A stretch of DNA of 64,000 nucleotides from Ruminococcaceae bacterium R-25 (GTDB lineage: Bacteria; Bacillota; Clostridia; Saccharofermentanales; Saccharofermentanaceae): assembly GCA_003149065.1 (NCBI GenBank), contig QGFZ01000002.1, positions 1-64,000 on the forward strand, in the 5' to 3' direction. Below are positions 43,466-51,952 of this stretch, piece by piece. Numbering within the stretch: the stretch's first letter is position 1; the number at the start of each line of letters is the position of its first letter. A model generated the notes under the pieces. The model saw nothing but the letters and a program-made list of their open reading frames with translations. It searched no databases and was not told where the DNA came from. The translations under genes and the position numbers were made by a program.

Positions 43466-43651
43466 ACTGAAATTAATAATTCTTTCAATTTCAGTCAAGG
43501 AAACCACTTCATTCTTGACTGAAATCTCTTTTTTCGCATGTTTCAGTCAAACTTTCTCGAAAAACTTGACTGAAAGTTTCATTTTTCAAAATTCCAGTCA
43601 AGATTTTGTCTCTAATCTTGACTGAAATGCCTTTATTTTAAAATTTCAGTA
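43466..43651. repeat. Array of four hairpins built from TTTCAGTCAAG
   Basis: Consecutive inverted repeats: ACTGAAATT/AATTTCAGT (43466-43495), TTTCAGTCAAG/CTTGACTGAAA (43489-43524), TTTCAGTCAA/TTGACTGAAA (43541-43575) and TTCCAGTCAAGATT/AATCTTGACTGAAA (43592-43627, one mismatch), plus a final TTTCAGT at 43644. The loops differ while the arms are conserved. Repeats alternate in direction, unlike CRISPR. Nothing else is seen in 43418-43811 apart from a possible -10 (TAGAAT) near 43733. Confidence 0.8.
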
Positions 43652-43811
43652 GGACATGTAGTCAATGAAACAGAACATCGCTTGAACAACTAAGTGATTC
43701 CCAAGCTTACCGTGAAGAACCATCAATTATGATAGAATATGAACCGCAAAGGGGTTGATTATGGTGATAATCGATACCTTCCTTTGCACATTGATTATGG
43801 GGAGATCTGAC

Positions 43812-45128
43812 GTGAATTTGCGCAAAGCTTTTGTGAGCATGGCTGCGGTCTTGATGGCAGGATTACTGCCGTTTTCGGCATTTCAAAAAACTCTCTGCGC
43901 AGAATCAGGCGATAATGACAATTCCTGCAAAGCGATCATGAGCGGAACGGCCCATATCCAGGGCGCGATGGAGAGCAATATCTATTTCGGAAACTACTGG
44001 CAGTCCGTCAAAAGTGAAGATGCGACAGACAGCAACAAGGAGCCCGTAAAATGGAGAGTCCTCGCAAATGACGGCAGCCTTTTCGTCGTGTCAGACCAGA
44101 ACCTTGACTGCATCGAATACAATACCTCAGCTGAAACAGTCACCTGGGAAAATTGTTCCCTAAGAAAGTGGCTCAACAGCAAATTCCTTGATAAGGCATT
44201 CACCACAGAGGAGCAGGGCGCTGTACTTGAATCCTATGTCGTAAATGAGGACGGTGCGAAGGGCTCTGAAGCAGGTGCCGATACCTATGACAAGGTTTAT
44301 CTTTTATCCATTTATGAAGTAATCGATCCGGATCTGGGGTTCCCGACTGACTGGAAGGCCAAAGGCGGCACGCGCGTCGCGCTCAACACCGAATACACCA
44401 AGAGCAAGCGTGCCATGACGGGTGCCGACATGTCGGGCGCGTGGTGGCTCAGGACCCCCGGTGACGCCAAAAATGCGGCGAATGTCTTTAATGCCGGCAA
44501 CGTATTCGTAAGAGGCGGTAACGTTAATAACTTTATTTTCGCAGTGCGTCCCGCGATGAATATCGACATTTCAAAAGTGCTTTTCACATCACCGGCAGAG
44601 GGCGGCAAAACTTCGGGCGTGCCCGGCGCAGATGCAATGAAAACAGTCGGTTCTTATACCGGCAGCGATTGGAAGCTCACTATAAAAGACGATACAAGAC
44701 CTGTTTTCGAAGCATCCGTTTCAGGCTCTAAAACGATCCTCAAAGATGGCGCGGTAAAGGTCAAATACAAGGGCGCTTTGGCAGGCGCAAATGAATATGT
44801 CTCGGCGATGATAGAAGACTCTGAAGGCAACATTCTTTACTACGGAAATATCGTGGATAACACCTCTGCAGATGCAAAAGATTCTGGCAAAGCCGCAATC
44901 AATGTTCCGGCAGATCTGATGCCCGGGAATTACAAGATCAAAGTCTTTTCCGAACAGTGTAACGGAGACTTTAAGACGGATCCGGCAAGCAACATCGTGA
45001 CGCTCGACATCACCATTTCGAATTATAAGACGGCAGACAGGAACCTCTCTGCCGGTATTGGCTCTGCAATTTTTTTAGCAGCAATAGTTATCACAGTTTT
45101 CGCTGTCAGGAAAAAGAAGAAAGCTTAA
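43812..45128 (+). CDS. Exported DUF6273-like protein with C-terminal membrane anchor
   Basis: Product of 438 residues from the GTG at 43812 (GGGGAG 7 bases before), giving a clean signal peptide; an ATG at 43761 with AAAGGGG is a possible alternative. The domain at about 50-240 has IYFGNYWQS, PVKWRVLA, WENCSLRKWLN and GAWWLRTPGD, the pattern of the DUF6273 (formylglycine-enzyme-like fold) proteins abundant in gut Clostridia. A beta domain follows, then a membrane helix and KKKK tail. There is no LPXTG. Surface role inferred. Confidence 0.75.
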   Translation: MNLRKAFVSMAAVLMAGLLPFSAFQKTLCAESGDNDNSCKAIMSGTAHIQGAMESNIYFGNYWQSVKSEDATDSNKEPVKWRVLANDGSLFVVSDQNLDCIEYNTSAETVTWENCSLRKWLNSKFLDKAFTTEEQGAVLESYVVNEDGAKGSEAGADTYDKVYLLSIYEVIDPDLGFPTDWKAKGGTRVALNTEYTKSKRAMTGADMSGAWWLRTPGDAKNAANVFNAGNVFVRGGNVNNFIFAVRPAMNIDISKVLFTSPAEGGKTSGVPGADAMKTVGSYTGSDWKLTIKDDTRPVFEASVSGSKTILKDGAVKVKYKGALAGANEYVSAMIEDSEGNILYYGNIVDNTSADAKDSGKAAINVPADLMPGNYKIKVFSEQCNGDFKTDPASNIVTLDITISNYKTADRNLSAGIGSAIFLAAIVITVFAVRKKKKA

Positions 45129-45275
45129 AAGATGCCCGCCTATTTTTCGAAAAACTTTCATACATGTTTTGGGACTCACACTGCCGATATTGTAACCTGT
45201 TTGGCATGTTTTAACGGTTGAACACTATAAAAATATAAATTATTATATCTTGGAATTTTATTTTGGAGATAATGC

Positions 45276-47009
45276 ATGTCTAAAGCAAACAACACTAAAG
45301 CCATTATATTTACGGTTGCGCTGCTGTCATTCATGGTGGTGCTGATCGCAAGCACGATAGTTTATGTCTATAAGGATCCTGTTCCGACAGAGACGGAAAC
45401 TTCTACGGAACAGACCTTTGAGTCTTCTTCCGAGACAAAGACGCTGACGGAAAAAAGGATCTCGGTTTACGAGACGAGCGATATCCACGGAAAGCTCGTT
45501 GATATTTCCAGCGGCGATAAGAGTACATACCAGTACAGGCTCGCTTATATGGCAAAGATCTTCAATGATGCGAGAACTTCAGGCGATTATGCTGACGTTC
45601 TGCTCGTTGACGGCGGAGACATATATCAGGGCGACGTCGTATCAAACCTCACACAGGGCGCGGCTCTCAGGGCTGCAATGGATTCGATGGGATACGACGC
45701 AGTAACTCTGGGCAGCCACGATTTTGACTGGGATGCTTCAAAATACGCGATGGACGGTACCGCCACAGTTCCTTCTTACGAGCTTGGCGAATATACCGGG
45801 AATCCGACGATCCCGGTCCTTGCTTCTAACCTTTACAACACGACAAACCAGAGAAGAACGCTCACTACAAAGGATTATGTCATCGTTGAAAAGGCCGGCT
45901 GCCGCATTGCGCTGATTGGTTACATTCCCAACTATGCTTCAGAGATCCCGGCATCAAAGTTCGAGATGTTTGAGATCCACGATGATCTCGCTGAATTCTC
46001 AAAGCGTGTAAAAGAGATCAACGCTGCCGAGCATCCTGATGCAACTATCGTTGTTGCACACTGCGCTGCAGATGAGATGGCAAACTCATTAGATCCCAAT
46101 GATGTCCTTCTTGTTATGGGCGGCCGTACACACAAGGGAATGACAGGAACAGCTGACAACGGCATTTACTATATGCAGGCTGAGAGCGAGGCACAGGGCT
46201 ACGCTCATGCAACACTTGTTTTCAAGACTGACGGAACAGTAAAGGTCGATTATCTTACTTACATTTCGATCATGGAATCTCCGGAAGATCTTTATGAGAA
46301 TTCTGCCAATGCCGAAAACTTCGACCAGAATGTTCTGGCGATCACTCACGCTGCTTTAGACAAGATCGCCGATACGCTCAATGAAGCTTTGGGCTACATC
46401 GAAACCAGTGTTGAGAGAGAAGGCCATATCAGCGGACCGACTACTACCGCAGGCAACTTTATCACAGGCCTGATGCTCGAATACTACAAGAGCAGCGGTG
46501 TTGTTGCTGCTTTCCATAGCGGCGGCGGTATCGGCAAGGATCTTGTTGTTGCTGAATCAGGCATGTACCAGCTCTCCGCAGCAGATATCTATGCCATGAC
46601 AAATCTCAATTACTCTTTGATGGTCTATGAACTCACTGGACAGGAACTCGCCCAGCAGATCGCAAAGGCTTATGCCAACGTCGAATACGGCGGCCAGATG
46701 TCCGGTTTTACCTTTGAATACAGGAATAACGGAACTGACACTGAGCCCGTTTATGAGATCGTCAGCATTACATTAAGCGACGGCACAAAGGTCGATCTTA
46801 CAGACCAGACCACCAAGTATAAGGTCGTCATCACGAACTACTGTGCCGGACTTGAAGGAAGCATTTTCTCCGGCAAGAAGCCTCTGAAGGCAGAGAGTGA
46901 AGCTCCTGTCGACAGTGATGCTTTCATCTCAGTCCTCAGAAAGAAAGTTAAGAACGGTGAGGTCCATATTGCGACCGACAACACTCCGAGAGGCACCAAG
47001 GCAGTCTGA
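45276..47009 (+). CDS. Membrane-anchored 5'-nucleotidase/metallophosphoesterase
   Basis: Product of 577 residues. An N-terminal membrane helix (10-32) and a Thr/Glu-rich spacer precede a calcineurin-like domain with TSDIHGK, DGGDIYQG and GSHDFDW (usually GNHEFDW; the usual Asn and Glu are Ser and Asp here). The C-terminal 5'-nucleotidase domain contains SGGGIGKDL and a substrate-binding YxLTG-type motif (YELTGQEL). It probably releases nucleosides and phosphate outside the cell. The changed metal-site Asn may lower activity. Confidence 0.87.
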   Translation: MSKANNTKAIIFTVALLSFMVVLIASTIVYVYKDPVPTETETSTEQTFESSSETKTLTEKRISVYETSDIHGKLVDISSGDKSTYQYRLAYMAKIFNDARTSGDYADVLLVDGGDIYQGDVVSNLTQGAALRAAMDSMGYDAVTLGSHDFDWDASKYAMDGTATVPSYELGEYTGNPTIPVLASNLYNTTNQRRTLTTKDYVIVEKAGCRIALIGYIPNYASEIPASKFEMFEIHDDLAEFSKRVKEINAAEHPDATIVVAHCAADEMANSLDPNDVLLVMGGRTHKGMTGTADNGIYYMQAESEAQGYAHATLVFKTDGTVKVDYLTYISIMESPEDLYENSANAENFDQNVLAITHAALDKIADTLNEALGYIETSVEREGHISGPTTTAGNFITGLMLEYYKSSGVVAAFHSGGGIGKDLVVAESGMYQLSAADIYAMTNLNYSLMVYELTGQELAQQIAKAYANVEYGGQMSGFTFEYRNNGTDTEPVYEIVSITLSDGTKVDLTDQTTKYKVVITNYCAGLEGSIFSGKKPLKAESEAPVDSDAFISVLRKKVKNGEVHIATDNTPRGTKAV

Positions 47010-47030
47010 TCGAAGTTTTGATCAAAAAAT

Positions 47031-47098
47031 CAGTGCCGGCATCCCATGCAGAGCGGAAAACAGTAAATCGCTAAACTTGCATGAATGCCGGCACTTTT
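47031..47098 (+). terminator. Terminator after the 5'-nucleotidase
   Basis: AGTGCCGGCAT pairs with ATGCCGGCACT over an inner partly paired stretch and is followed by TTTATG. It separates two convergent genes. Confidence 0.75.
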
Positions 47099-47127
47099 AT
47101 GTCAAAAGGCTGTACCTTATTATCAGA

Positions 47128-47778
47128 TTAAGCTTCCTTTTCTTCGGACTTTGACTTGTTTGTGATCATGGTAAAGCTTCCGACAAAGCAGATCGCAAAG
47201 CAGATTCCTAATGCAATGTTCTTGAAAGCTACGCTCCAGAGAATGAGCATCGTGATGAACAGTGCAAACCTTGTGACGGTGATTCCGAGCACTTTCTTAT
47301 ACTTGACTCTGGAGATGATCTTTTCCTGGTATTCAGCTTCGTGCGCCTGTCCGGAACCTACTGAATTTCTCAAATGGTCGATTACGGAATGGTCAAAATA
47401 AGCCATTTCCTTTTCGAATCCTTCTGCGAAAAATCTTCTGCCTTCTTTAAGAAGGTCTCTTGAATCTTCCAACCAGCGTGCGATGCCCGTCTTATCTGAA
47501 GGTGTGCCTGCAAATCTCCTGATCTCGGTAAGGCCGATGATGTACTTTTTCTTGTCGATTTTCTTTGTCATGACTAAGATCTCTGCCTGGGGCATATCCT
47601 TGATGAGCTTGCCTTCTTCATTTACGAAGCCCTGCTTTGCTTCAGTTAACATATCGCTCAAGATCTCATATGAGAGTTCGTCCCTTAAGCTCTCGTGGAT
47701 CTCGATCTTTCCGTATGCGACTCTCTTCAAAAAGAACTTTGAAAGTGAATTAATGTCTGTGCCTCTTACGTATTCCAT
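47128..47778 (-). CDS. Hypothetical protein with two C-terminal membrane helices
   Basis: Product of 216 residues. Residues 1-155 are soluble and charged, and two hydrophobic segments at about 165-205 form a hairpin that ends in a Lys/Glu tail. I recognise no family. It is alone on the minus strand between convergent and divergent neighbours. Confidence 0.65.
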   Translation of the reverse strand: MEYVRGTDINSLSKFFLKRVAYGKIEIHESLRDELSYEILSDMLTEAKQGFVNEEGKLIKDMPQAEILVMTKKIDKKKYIIGLTEIRRFAGTPSDKTGIARWLEDSRDLLKEGRRFFAEGFEKEMAYFDHSVIDHLRNSVGSGQAHEAEYQEKIISRVKYKKVLGITVTRFALFITMLILWSVAFKNIALGICFAICFVGSFTMITNKSKSEEKEA

Positions 47779-47934
47779 ACTGTTTTCCTCGCTTTTCGAT
47801 TTGGTTTTGCTTTTGACAACGTAATACTACCAAGCGGAAAGGCGTCAAAATCAGAAGTGTCGCGAATGGCACTTTTGTTGTCGCGAAATGCAAAGTTTGT
47901 TCCGGTTTTCCCGGAAAAAACCGTCTCTTGAAGA

Positions 47935-48687
47935 TCAGGAAGACTTTTTTGCGCTCAAACCGTAGTATGCGCGGTAGAGGATTATCCGGCCGCTGACGGT
48001 GTTCCCGGCTATGTACTTTTCGAGCTTTTCTTCGTCTAAGATGCCGCCTTCAATCGCCACGCCGTCCAATATCGGAACGGTCTCCAAAAAGCGCTTGAAT
48101 ACTTCTTTGTCTTTGAAGTATTCGCGCGTGTGGATCGGTACGAGTTCGACCTCTGAAAAGCCTGCTTTGAGGACATTCTCATAATCGGCAATCGAGACCG
48201 GCACCGGATCTTGCCAACCCTGGCCACCGCCCATTATGAGCTTTAAGTTCCAGCAGTCGTACTTGTCGACACCCCTTATGAGAAGGGTTCCGCCGGGCTT
48301 TAGGCACTCATAGATCTGTACAGGATCAGTGCAGGTGTGGCGCGCAACGACGATGTCAAAGTAACCGGAAGGAACATCCATGTTGAGGTTGTCCATTACC
48401 TTGAACGAGATGTTTTTCCGGCCGCTCTTTGCAAGGTTTTCTTTCGCCGTTTCGATCATGGCAGGGGAGTAGTCCGTGCCGAGTATTAGGGCACAGTCAG
48501 GGAAGAACTCCAGGATCTTTTCGCCGCCGGCGGTGCCAAGGTCCAGGATCCTGGAATCCTCTTTTGCAGCAGCATTCAAAAGACCATAAAGATCCCAATC
48601 CGTCAGACACTCCTCGTGAATGCCGAATTCGTCGAAGCTCCAGTGAGCCATCTTCTCGAAATATTCAAAATCGCTATCGTGAGACAT
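47935..48687 (-). CDS. SAM-dependent methyltransferase
   Basis: Product of 250 residues from the ATG at 48687, where AAAGGAGG is 9 bases upstream. A class I methyltransferase with motif I ILDLGTAGGEK, motif II TDYSPAMIE, motif III region FDIVVARHTC and LKPGGTLLIRG. The substrate is unknown. It is divergent from the MarR/flavodoxin operon. Confidence 0.87.
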   Translation of the reverse strand: MSHDSDFEYFEKMAHWSFDEFGIHEECLTDWDLYGLLNAAAKEDSRILDLGTAGGEKILEFFPDCALILGTDYSPAMIETAKENLAKSGRKNISFKVMDNLNMDVPSGYFDIVVARHTCTDPVQIYECLKPGGTLLIRGVDKYDCWNLKLIMGGGQGWQDPVPVSIADYENVLKAGFSEVELVPIHTREYFKDKEVFKRFLETVPILDGVAIEGGILDEEKLEKYIAGNTVSGRIILYRAYYGLSAKKSS

Positions 48688-48855
48688 AAAAAAGAACCTC
48701 CTTTCACGAACAGCAAAACCTACGGGAAATTCCCGTCCTACTTTGTCATTCATGATGAGATTCTAAGGTTCTTATCATTGGTAACCCCGCTCTTTTGAGC
48801 GTCGCGGCTGCAGAACGCGAATAACTAATTATCCTGCAACATATTTATTATACCA

Positions 48856-48871
48856 TGTTCCACGTGGCACA
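48856..48871. promoter_or_regulatory. Imperfect parS-like site
   Basis: TGTTCCACGTGGCACA matches the three origin parS sites at 15 of 16 positions (A to C at position 13). It lies about 21 kb from the cluster, within the usual parS range around the origin. It also lies near the MarR promoter, where ParB spreading could matter. Confidence 0.7.
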
Positions 48872-48893
48872 AAAAGACCCTTTACATCAAACA

Positions 48894-48927
48894 GGTAACA
48901 TGTTACCATATCGGGTAATATATTACC
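48894..48927. promoter_or_regulatory. Two MarR operators
   Basis: Perfect palindromes GGTAACATGTTACC (48894-48907) and GGTAATATATTACC (48914-48927), 20 bases centre to centre, end 17 bases before the MarR start. Two helically phased sites suggest cooperative self-repression. Confidence 0.85.
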
Positions 48928-48944
48928 TATTGTGGAGAAGCACC

Positions 48945-49418
48945 ATGAATATTGAAGATACAGTAAAGAGCAACACATTGGATTTCGAAGGAATACCCTC
49001 CAGCTATTACCTCCTGGGCCTTTTAAGCGCGTTCGAAAACCGCTTTCAGGCGATGGCGGACAGCATGATGAAGGAGATCAGCTGGAAACAGTTTTTCGCG
49101 ATCATATGCATAAACATGTGCAAGGAAGCACCGACGATAAGAGAGCTCTCGGAGGTCCTGGGAAGCTCCCACCAGAACGTTAAGCAGATCCTCTTAAAGC
49201 TCGAGAGCAAGGGCTTTGTCGAGTTCCAGGAGGACAAGGAAGACAAGAGAAAGCAGCGCATCGTCCTTACAAAGAAGTGCATGAAGTTCTGCGAAAAGAA
49301 CAACGAGATGAGCATCAAAGTCATGGAAAAGATGTTCGAAGGCATTCCTGAAAAAGATATCAAGACAACTATAAAGACGATCACGAAGATCGAGAAGAAC
49401 CTTACGGAGGCAGTTTAA
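48945..49418 (+). CDS. MarR-family transcription regulator
   Basis: Product of 157 residues from the ATG at 48945 (GGAGAAG before it); the longer reading covers the operators and is rejected. It has a winged helix with TIRELSEVLGSSHQNVKQILLKLE and the wing EDKEDKRKQRIVLT. It is followed without a gap by the flavodoxin gene, which it should repress. Confidence 0.9.
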   Translation: MNIEDTVKSNTLDFEGIPSSYYLLGLLSAFENRFQAMADSMMKEISWKQFFAIICINMCKEAPTIRELSEVLGSSHQNVKQILLKLESKGFVEFQEDKEDKRKQRIVLTKKCMKFCEKNNEMSIKVMEKMFEGIPEKDIKTTIKTITKIEKNLTEAV

Positions 49419-49946
49419 ATGACAGGAATTATCATCTATAAATCAAAATACGGTGCGGTAAAGAAGTACGCGGAGTGGCTCTCTGAAGCAACCGGATTTC
49501 CCTGCGTAACCACCAAGGAAGCCGACATTAATGAGGTCGCCAAATGCGATGTTGTAATAGCAGGGGGCGGTGTATATGCGTCCGGCATCTCCTGCACTTC
49601 ATATATTAAGAAGAACATTGGAAAGATCAAGGGTAAGAAGCTCCTTGTTTTCATGTGCGGCGCATCACCCTACGACAAGGAATCTGTTGATGCCGTAATA
49701 GAAATGAACATGAAGGACGAACTCAAGGGCATCCCGGTTTTCTACTGCAGGGGAGCTTTCGATCTTAAGAGCATGTCATTTGTCGACAGAAACCTTTGCA
49801 CAATGCTCCGCAAATCACTTTTGAAAAAGGATCCCGCGCAAATGGCCGTCTGGGAAAAAGCTCTTGTCGAAGCAACCGATAATGAGGCACATGACTGGAC
49901 AGACAAGACCTATTTAGATCCTGTTTTGGAGGCAATAAAAGCTTAA
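49419..49946 (+). CDS. Flavodoxin-domain protein
   Basis: Product of 175 residues. The FMN phosphate loop is YKSKYGAVKKYA at 6-17 (in place of the T/S-x-T-G-x-T loop), followed by AGGGVYASGI. The layout is that of HemG-like or general flavodoxin-domain proteins. It may reduce quinone-type or nitro substrates sensed by MarR; this is inferred from the operon. Confidence 0.83.
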   Translation: MTGIIIYKSKYGAVKKYAEWLSEATGFPCVTTKEADINEVAKCDVVIAGGGVYASGISCTSYIKKNIGKIKGKKLLVFMCGASPYDKESVDAVIEMNMKDELKGIPVFYCRGAFDLKSMSFVDRNLCTMLRKSLLKKDPAQMAVWEKALVEATDNEAHDWTDKTYLDPVLEAIKA

Positions 49947-50046
49947 ATTGCCTCAATTAAGAAACGGCTAAGTCTTAATCTTGTAATGAAGTTGCCGGAA
50001 AATTCTGATACAATGCTAAAATCACTAATTGTATATGGTAGGGTGC

Positions 50047-51534
50047 ATGCGATTACAAGACTTATTAAGATTTAAGAACATCGTTATTCAGTGTCACGAT
50101 AATCCTGACGCGGATGCTATTGCATCCGGCTTTGCGCTGAAGTGGTTTTTCGAGAAGAATGGAAGAGACGTCAAGTTCATCTACAGAGGCCGCAATGAGA
50201 TCAAAAAGAGCAATCTTACCATCATGGTAAAGAAGCTCGAGATCCCGATCGAATACATGCCTTTTATCAGTACTGAAGAGCAGCCCGACCTCCTGATCAC
50301 GGTCGACTGCCAGTATGGCGAAAAGAATGTCACCAAGACTGAAGCGAAAAAAGTCGCAATCATCGACCACCACAGAAAACTCGTTGAAACTGACGATAAG
50401 CTTTCAAATATCAACAGCGAACTCGGCAGCTGCGCCACAGTAATCTGGAAGATGCTGAAGGATGAAGGGTACGACCCGAACGAGAATAAGTTTGTCGCAA
50501 CAGCCCTTTACTACGGCCTTTATACCGACACCAACAGGCTGTCGGAAGTCTCGCACCCTATTGACCGAGACATGCTCGATTCCCTGAACTTCAATAAGGC
50601 CATCGTTACCGAGATGAGCAACTCCAACATCTCCTTGAACGAACTGCAGATCACGGGAAAAGCAATCCTTAACTATGAATATTACGACAGCAACAAATAT
50701 CTGGTAATCGAGGCAGAGCCCTGCGATCCTTCAATCCTGGGTGTCATCAGTGATTTCGCACTCGAGACAGAAGGCGTTGACGTCTGCGTCGCTTTTTACG
50801 TAGGTGCTTACGAAGTTAAATTCTCCGTAAGAAGCTGTTCCAAGGAAGTTTATGCAAATGAGCTCGCAGCGTTCCTCGCTGACGGGATCGGTGGCGGCGG
50901 CGGTCACATCTTAAAGGCCGGCGGCACTATCAAACCTGAACTTTTGACCAAGCCCGCCAAGGAGATCATCAGGGAAAGACTCGCGCTCTATTATGATACA
51001 TACATAGTCATCTATGCCAAGGATACTACTCTCGACACCACGAAGATGAGACGTTACAAGAAGATCCAGCAGACGATGGGCACTGTAAGGCTCGCTGATG
51101 TTTTCCCCGTCGGAACACACGTAAATATCAGAACCCTTGAAGGCGACGTAGATACCGTCATCGACGAAGAGGCATATCTCATGATCGGCGTCGAAGGCGA
51201 GATCTACCCAATTAAGGAACAAAAGCTCCTGAGCAGCTATGAGTTTACGAATTTCATCTACACAAGAGAATTCGAGTACGAGCCAAGGATCAGGAATTCA
51301 AGCACGGGCGAGATCAAGTATGTTCTCCCGTTTGCGAAAACGATCAGAGCCATCAGCAGCGCGATCATATACGCAAAGCCCCTGGAGCAGCCCGTAAAGC
51401 TCTTCACGGCATGGACTGAGGATAAGTACTATTCGGGCAGGGTAGGCGATTATATCGCAGTCAGATCCGACGACGAGCACGATATCTATATCATCAACAA
51501 AGATATCATGGACAAGTCATATCAGATGATCTAA
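50047..51534 (+). CDS. DHH/DHHA1 phosphoesterase with C-terminal extension
   Basis: Product of 495 residues from the ATG at 50047. The DHH domain has HDNPDADAIASG, VDCQYGE and IDHHRK; the DHHA1 domain has GGGGGHILKAGG near 285. Both are the metal and substrate motifs of NrnA/GdpP-like phosphoesterases that cut nanoRNA or cyclic dinucleotides. A further 170 residues form an unusual C-terminal domain of unknown role. An extended -10, TGATACAAT, lies at about 50006-50014. Confidence 0.87.
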   Translation: MRLQDLLRFKNIVIQCHDNPDADAIASGFALKWFFEKNGRDVKFIYRGRNEIKKSNLTIMVKKLEIPIEYMPFISTEEQPDLLITVDCQYGEKNVTKTEAKKVAIIDHHRKLVETDDKLSNINSELGSCATVIWKMLKDEGYDPNENKFVATALYYGLYTDTNRLSEVSHPIDRDMLDSLNFNKAIVTEMSNSNISLNELQITGKAILNYEYYDSNKYLVIEAEPCDPSILGVISDFALETEGVDVCVAFYVGAYEVKFSVRSCSKEVYANELAAFLADGIGGGGGHILKAGGTIKPELLTKPAKEIIRERLALYYDTYIVIYAKDTTLDTTKMRRYKKIQQTMGTVRLADVFPVGTHVNIRTLEGDVDTVIDEEAYLMIGVEGEIYPIKEQKLLSSYEFTNFIYTREFEYEPRIRNSSTGEIKYVLPFAKTIRAISSAIIYAKPLEQPVKLFTAWTEDKYYSGRVGDYIAVRSDDEHDIYIINKDIMDKSYQMI

Positions 51535-51564
51535 AGACTGATATAAATTTTATTGCACACGAAG

Positions 51565-51591
51565 CAGGTTGCCAGGAGCAGCCTGTTTTTT
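51565..51591 (+). terminator. Terminator of the DHH gene
   Basis: CAGGTTGC pairs with GCAGCCTG across CAGGA (one G-T pair) and is followed by TTTTTT. Confidence 0.85.
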
Positions 51592-51604
51592 GTTCCGCAT
51601 TCCG

Positions 51605-51865
51605 CGTGTTCAACTTTTTGTCACCGAATTTCCGGTTTTCGTGAAACAACTTCAGCAGTCGATGGTTGGGTGAAGGGTGTTCGTGCAACATGACGTGAAA
51701 ACCCTGGGTTGCTCGTTTTGTAGACGGATTTTCATTTTTCGTCAACAGAATGTGCAAAAACGCGTTGATTTGCACGTTTTGCAGACGATTTTTCGATTTT
51801 CGTCAACAGAATGTGCAAAGCACTGGAATTTGAACCTTTTGTCGGCGGTTTTCCGTTTTTGGTGG
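51605..51865. repeat. Diverged tandem repeat, period about 61 bases
   Basis: About four imperfect copies. The two central ones share an identical core starting TTTTCGTCAACAGAATG (51736-51758 and 51797-51819), 61 bases apart. Outer copies keep only TTTTGTC and TTTTCCG-like parts. No coding capacity. Together with the flanking terminators it fills the gap between the convergent DHH and TIR genes. Confidence 0.75.
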
Positions 51866-51890
51866 TCTCGAAAAAAAGTCTCTCAACCAC

Positions 51891-51926
51891 AAAAAGGGTT
51901 ACCTCATATCGAGATAACCCTTTTTT
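51891..51926. terminator. Bidirectional terminator between DHH and TIR genes
   Basis: AAAAAGGGTTA pairs with TAACCCTTTTTT, with an inner CTC/GAG pairing. Both strands carry U-tracts, so it can end both convergent transcripts. It lies 27 bases after the TIR gene stop. Confidence 0.88.
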
Positions 51927-51952
51927 CGCGGTGTCAGATGTTAACTTAAGTA

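Noticed and set aside
43466-43651. CRISPR array.
   Set aside because: Repeats alternate in orientation, are short and form hairpins; spacers are not of constant length and no cas genes are near.
43812-45128. Sortase substrate with LPXTG anchor, given the sortase gene in the window.
   Set aside because: The C-terminus has a membrane helix and Lys tail but no LPXTG-like motif.
51605-51865. CRISPR array or degraded gene.
   Set aside because: The copies are diverged over their full 61-base period without conserved repeat/variable spacer partition, and no coding frame persists.
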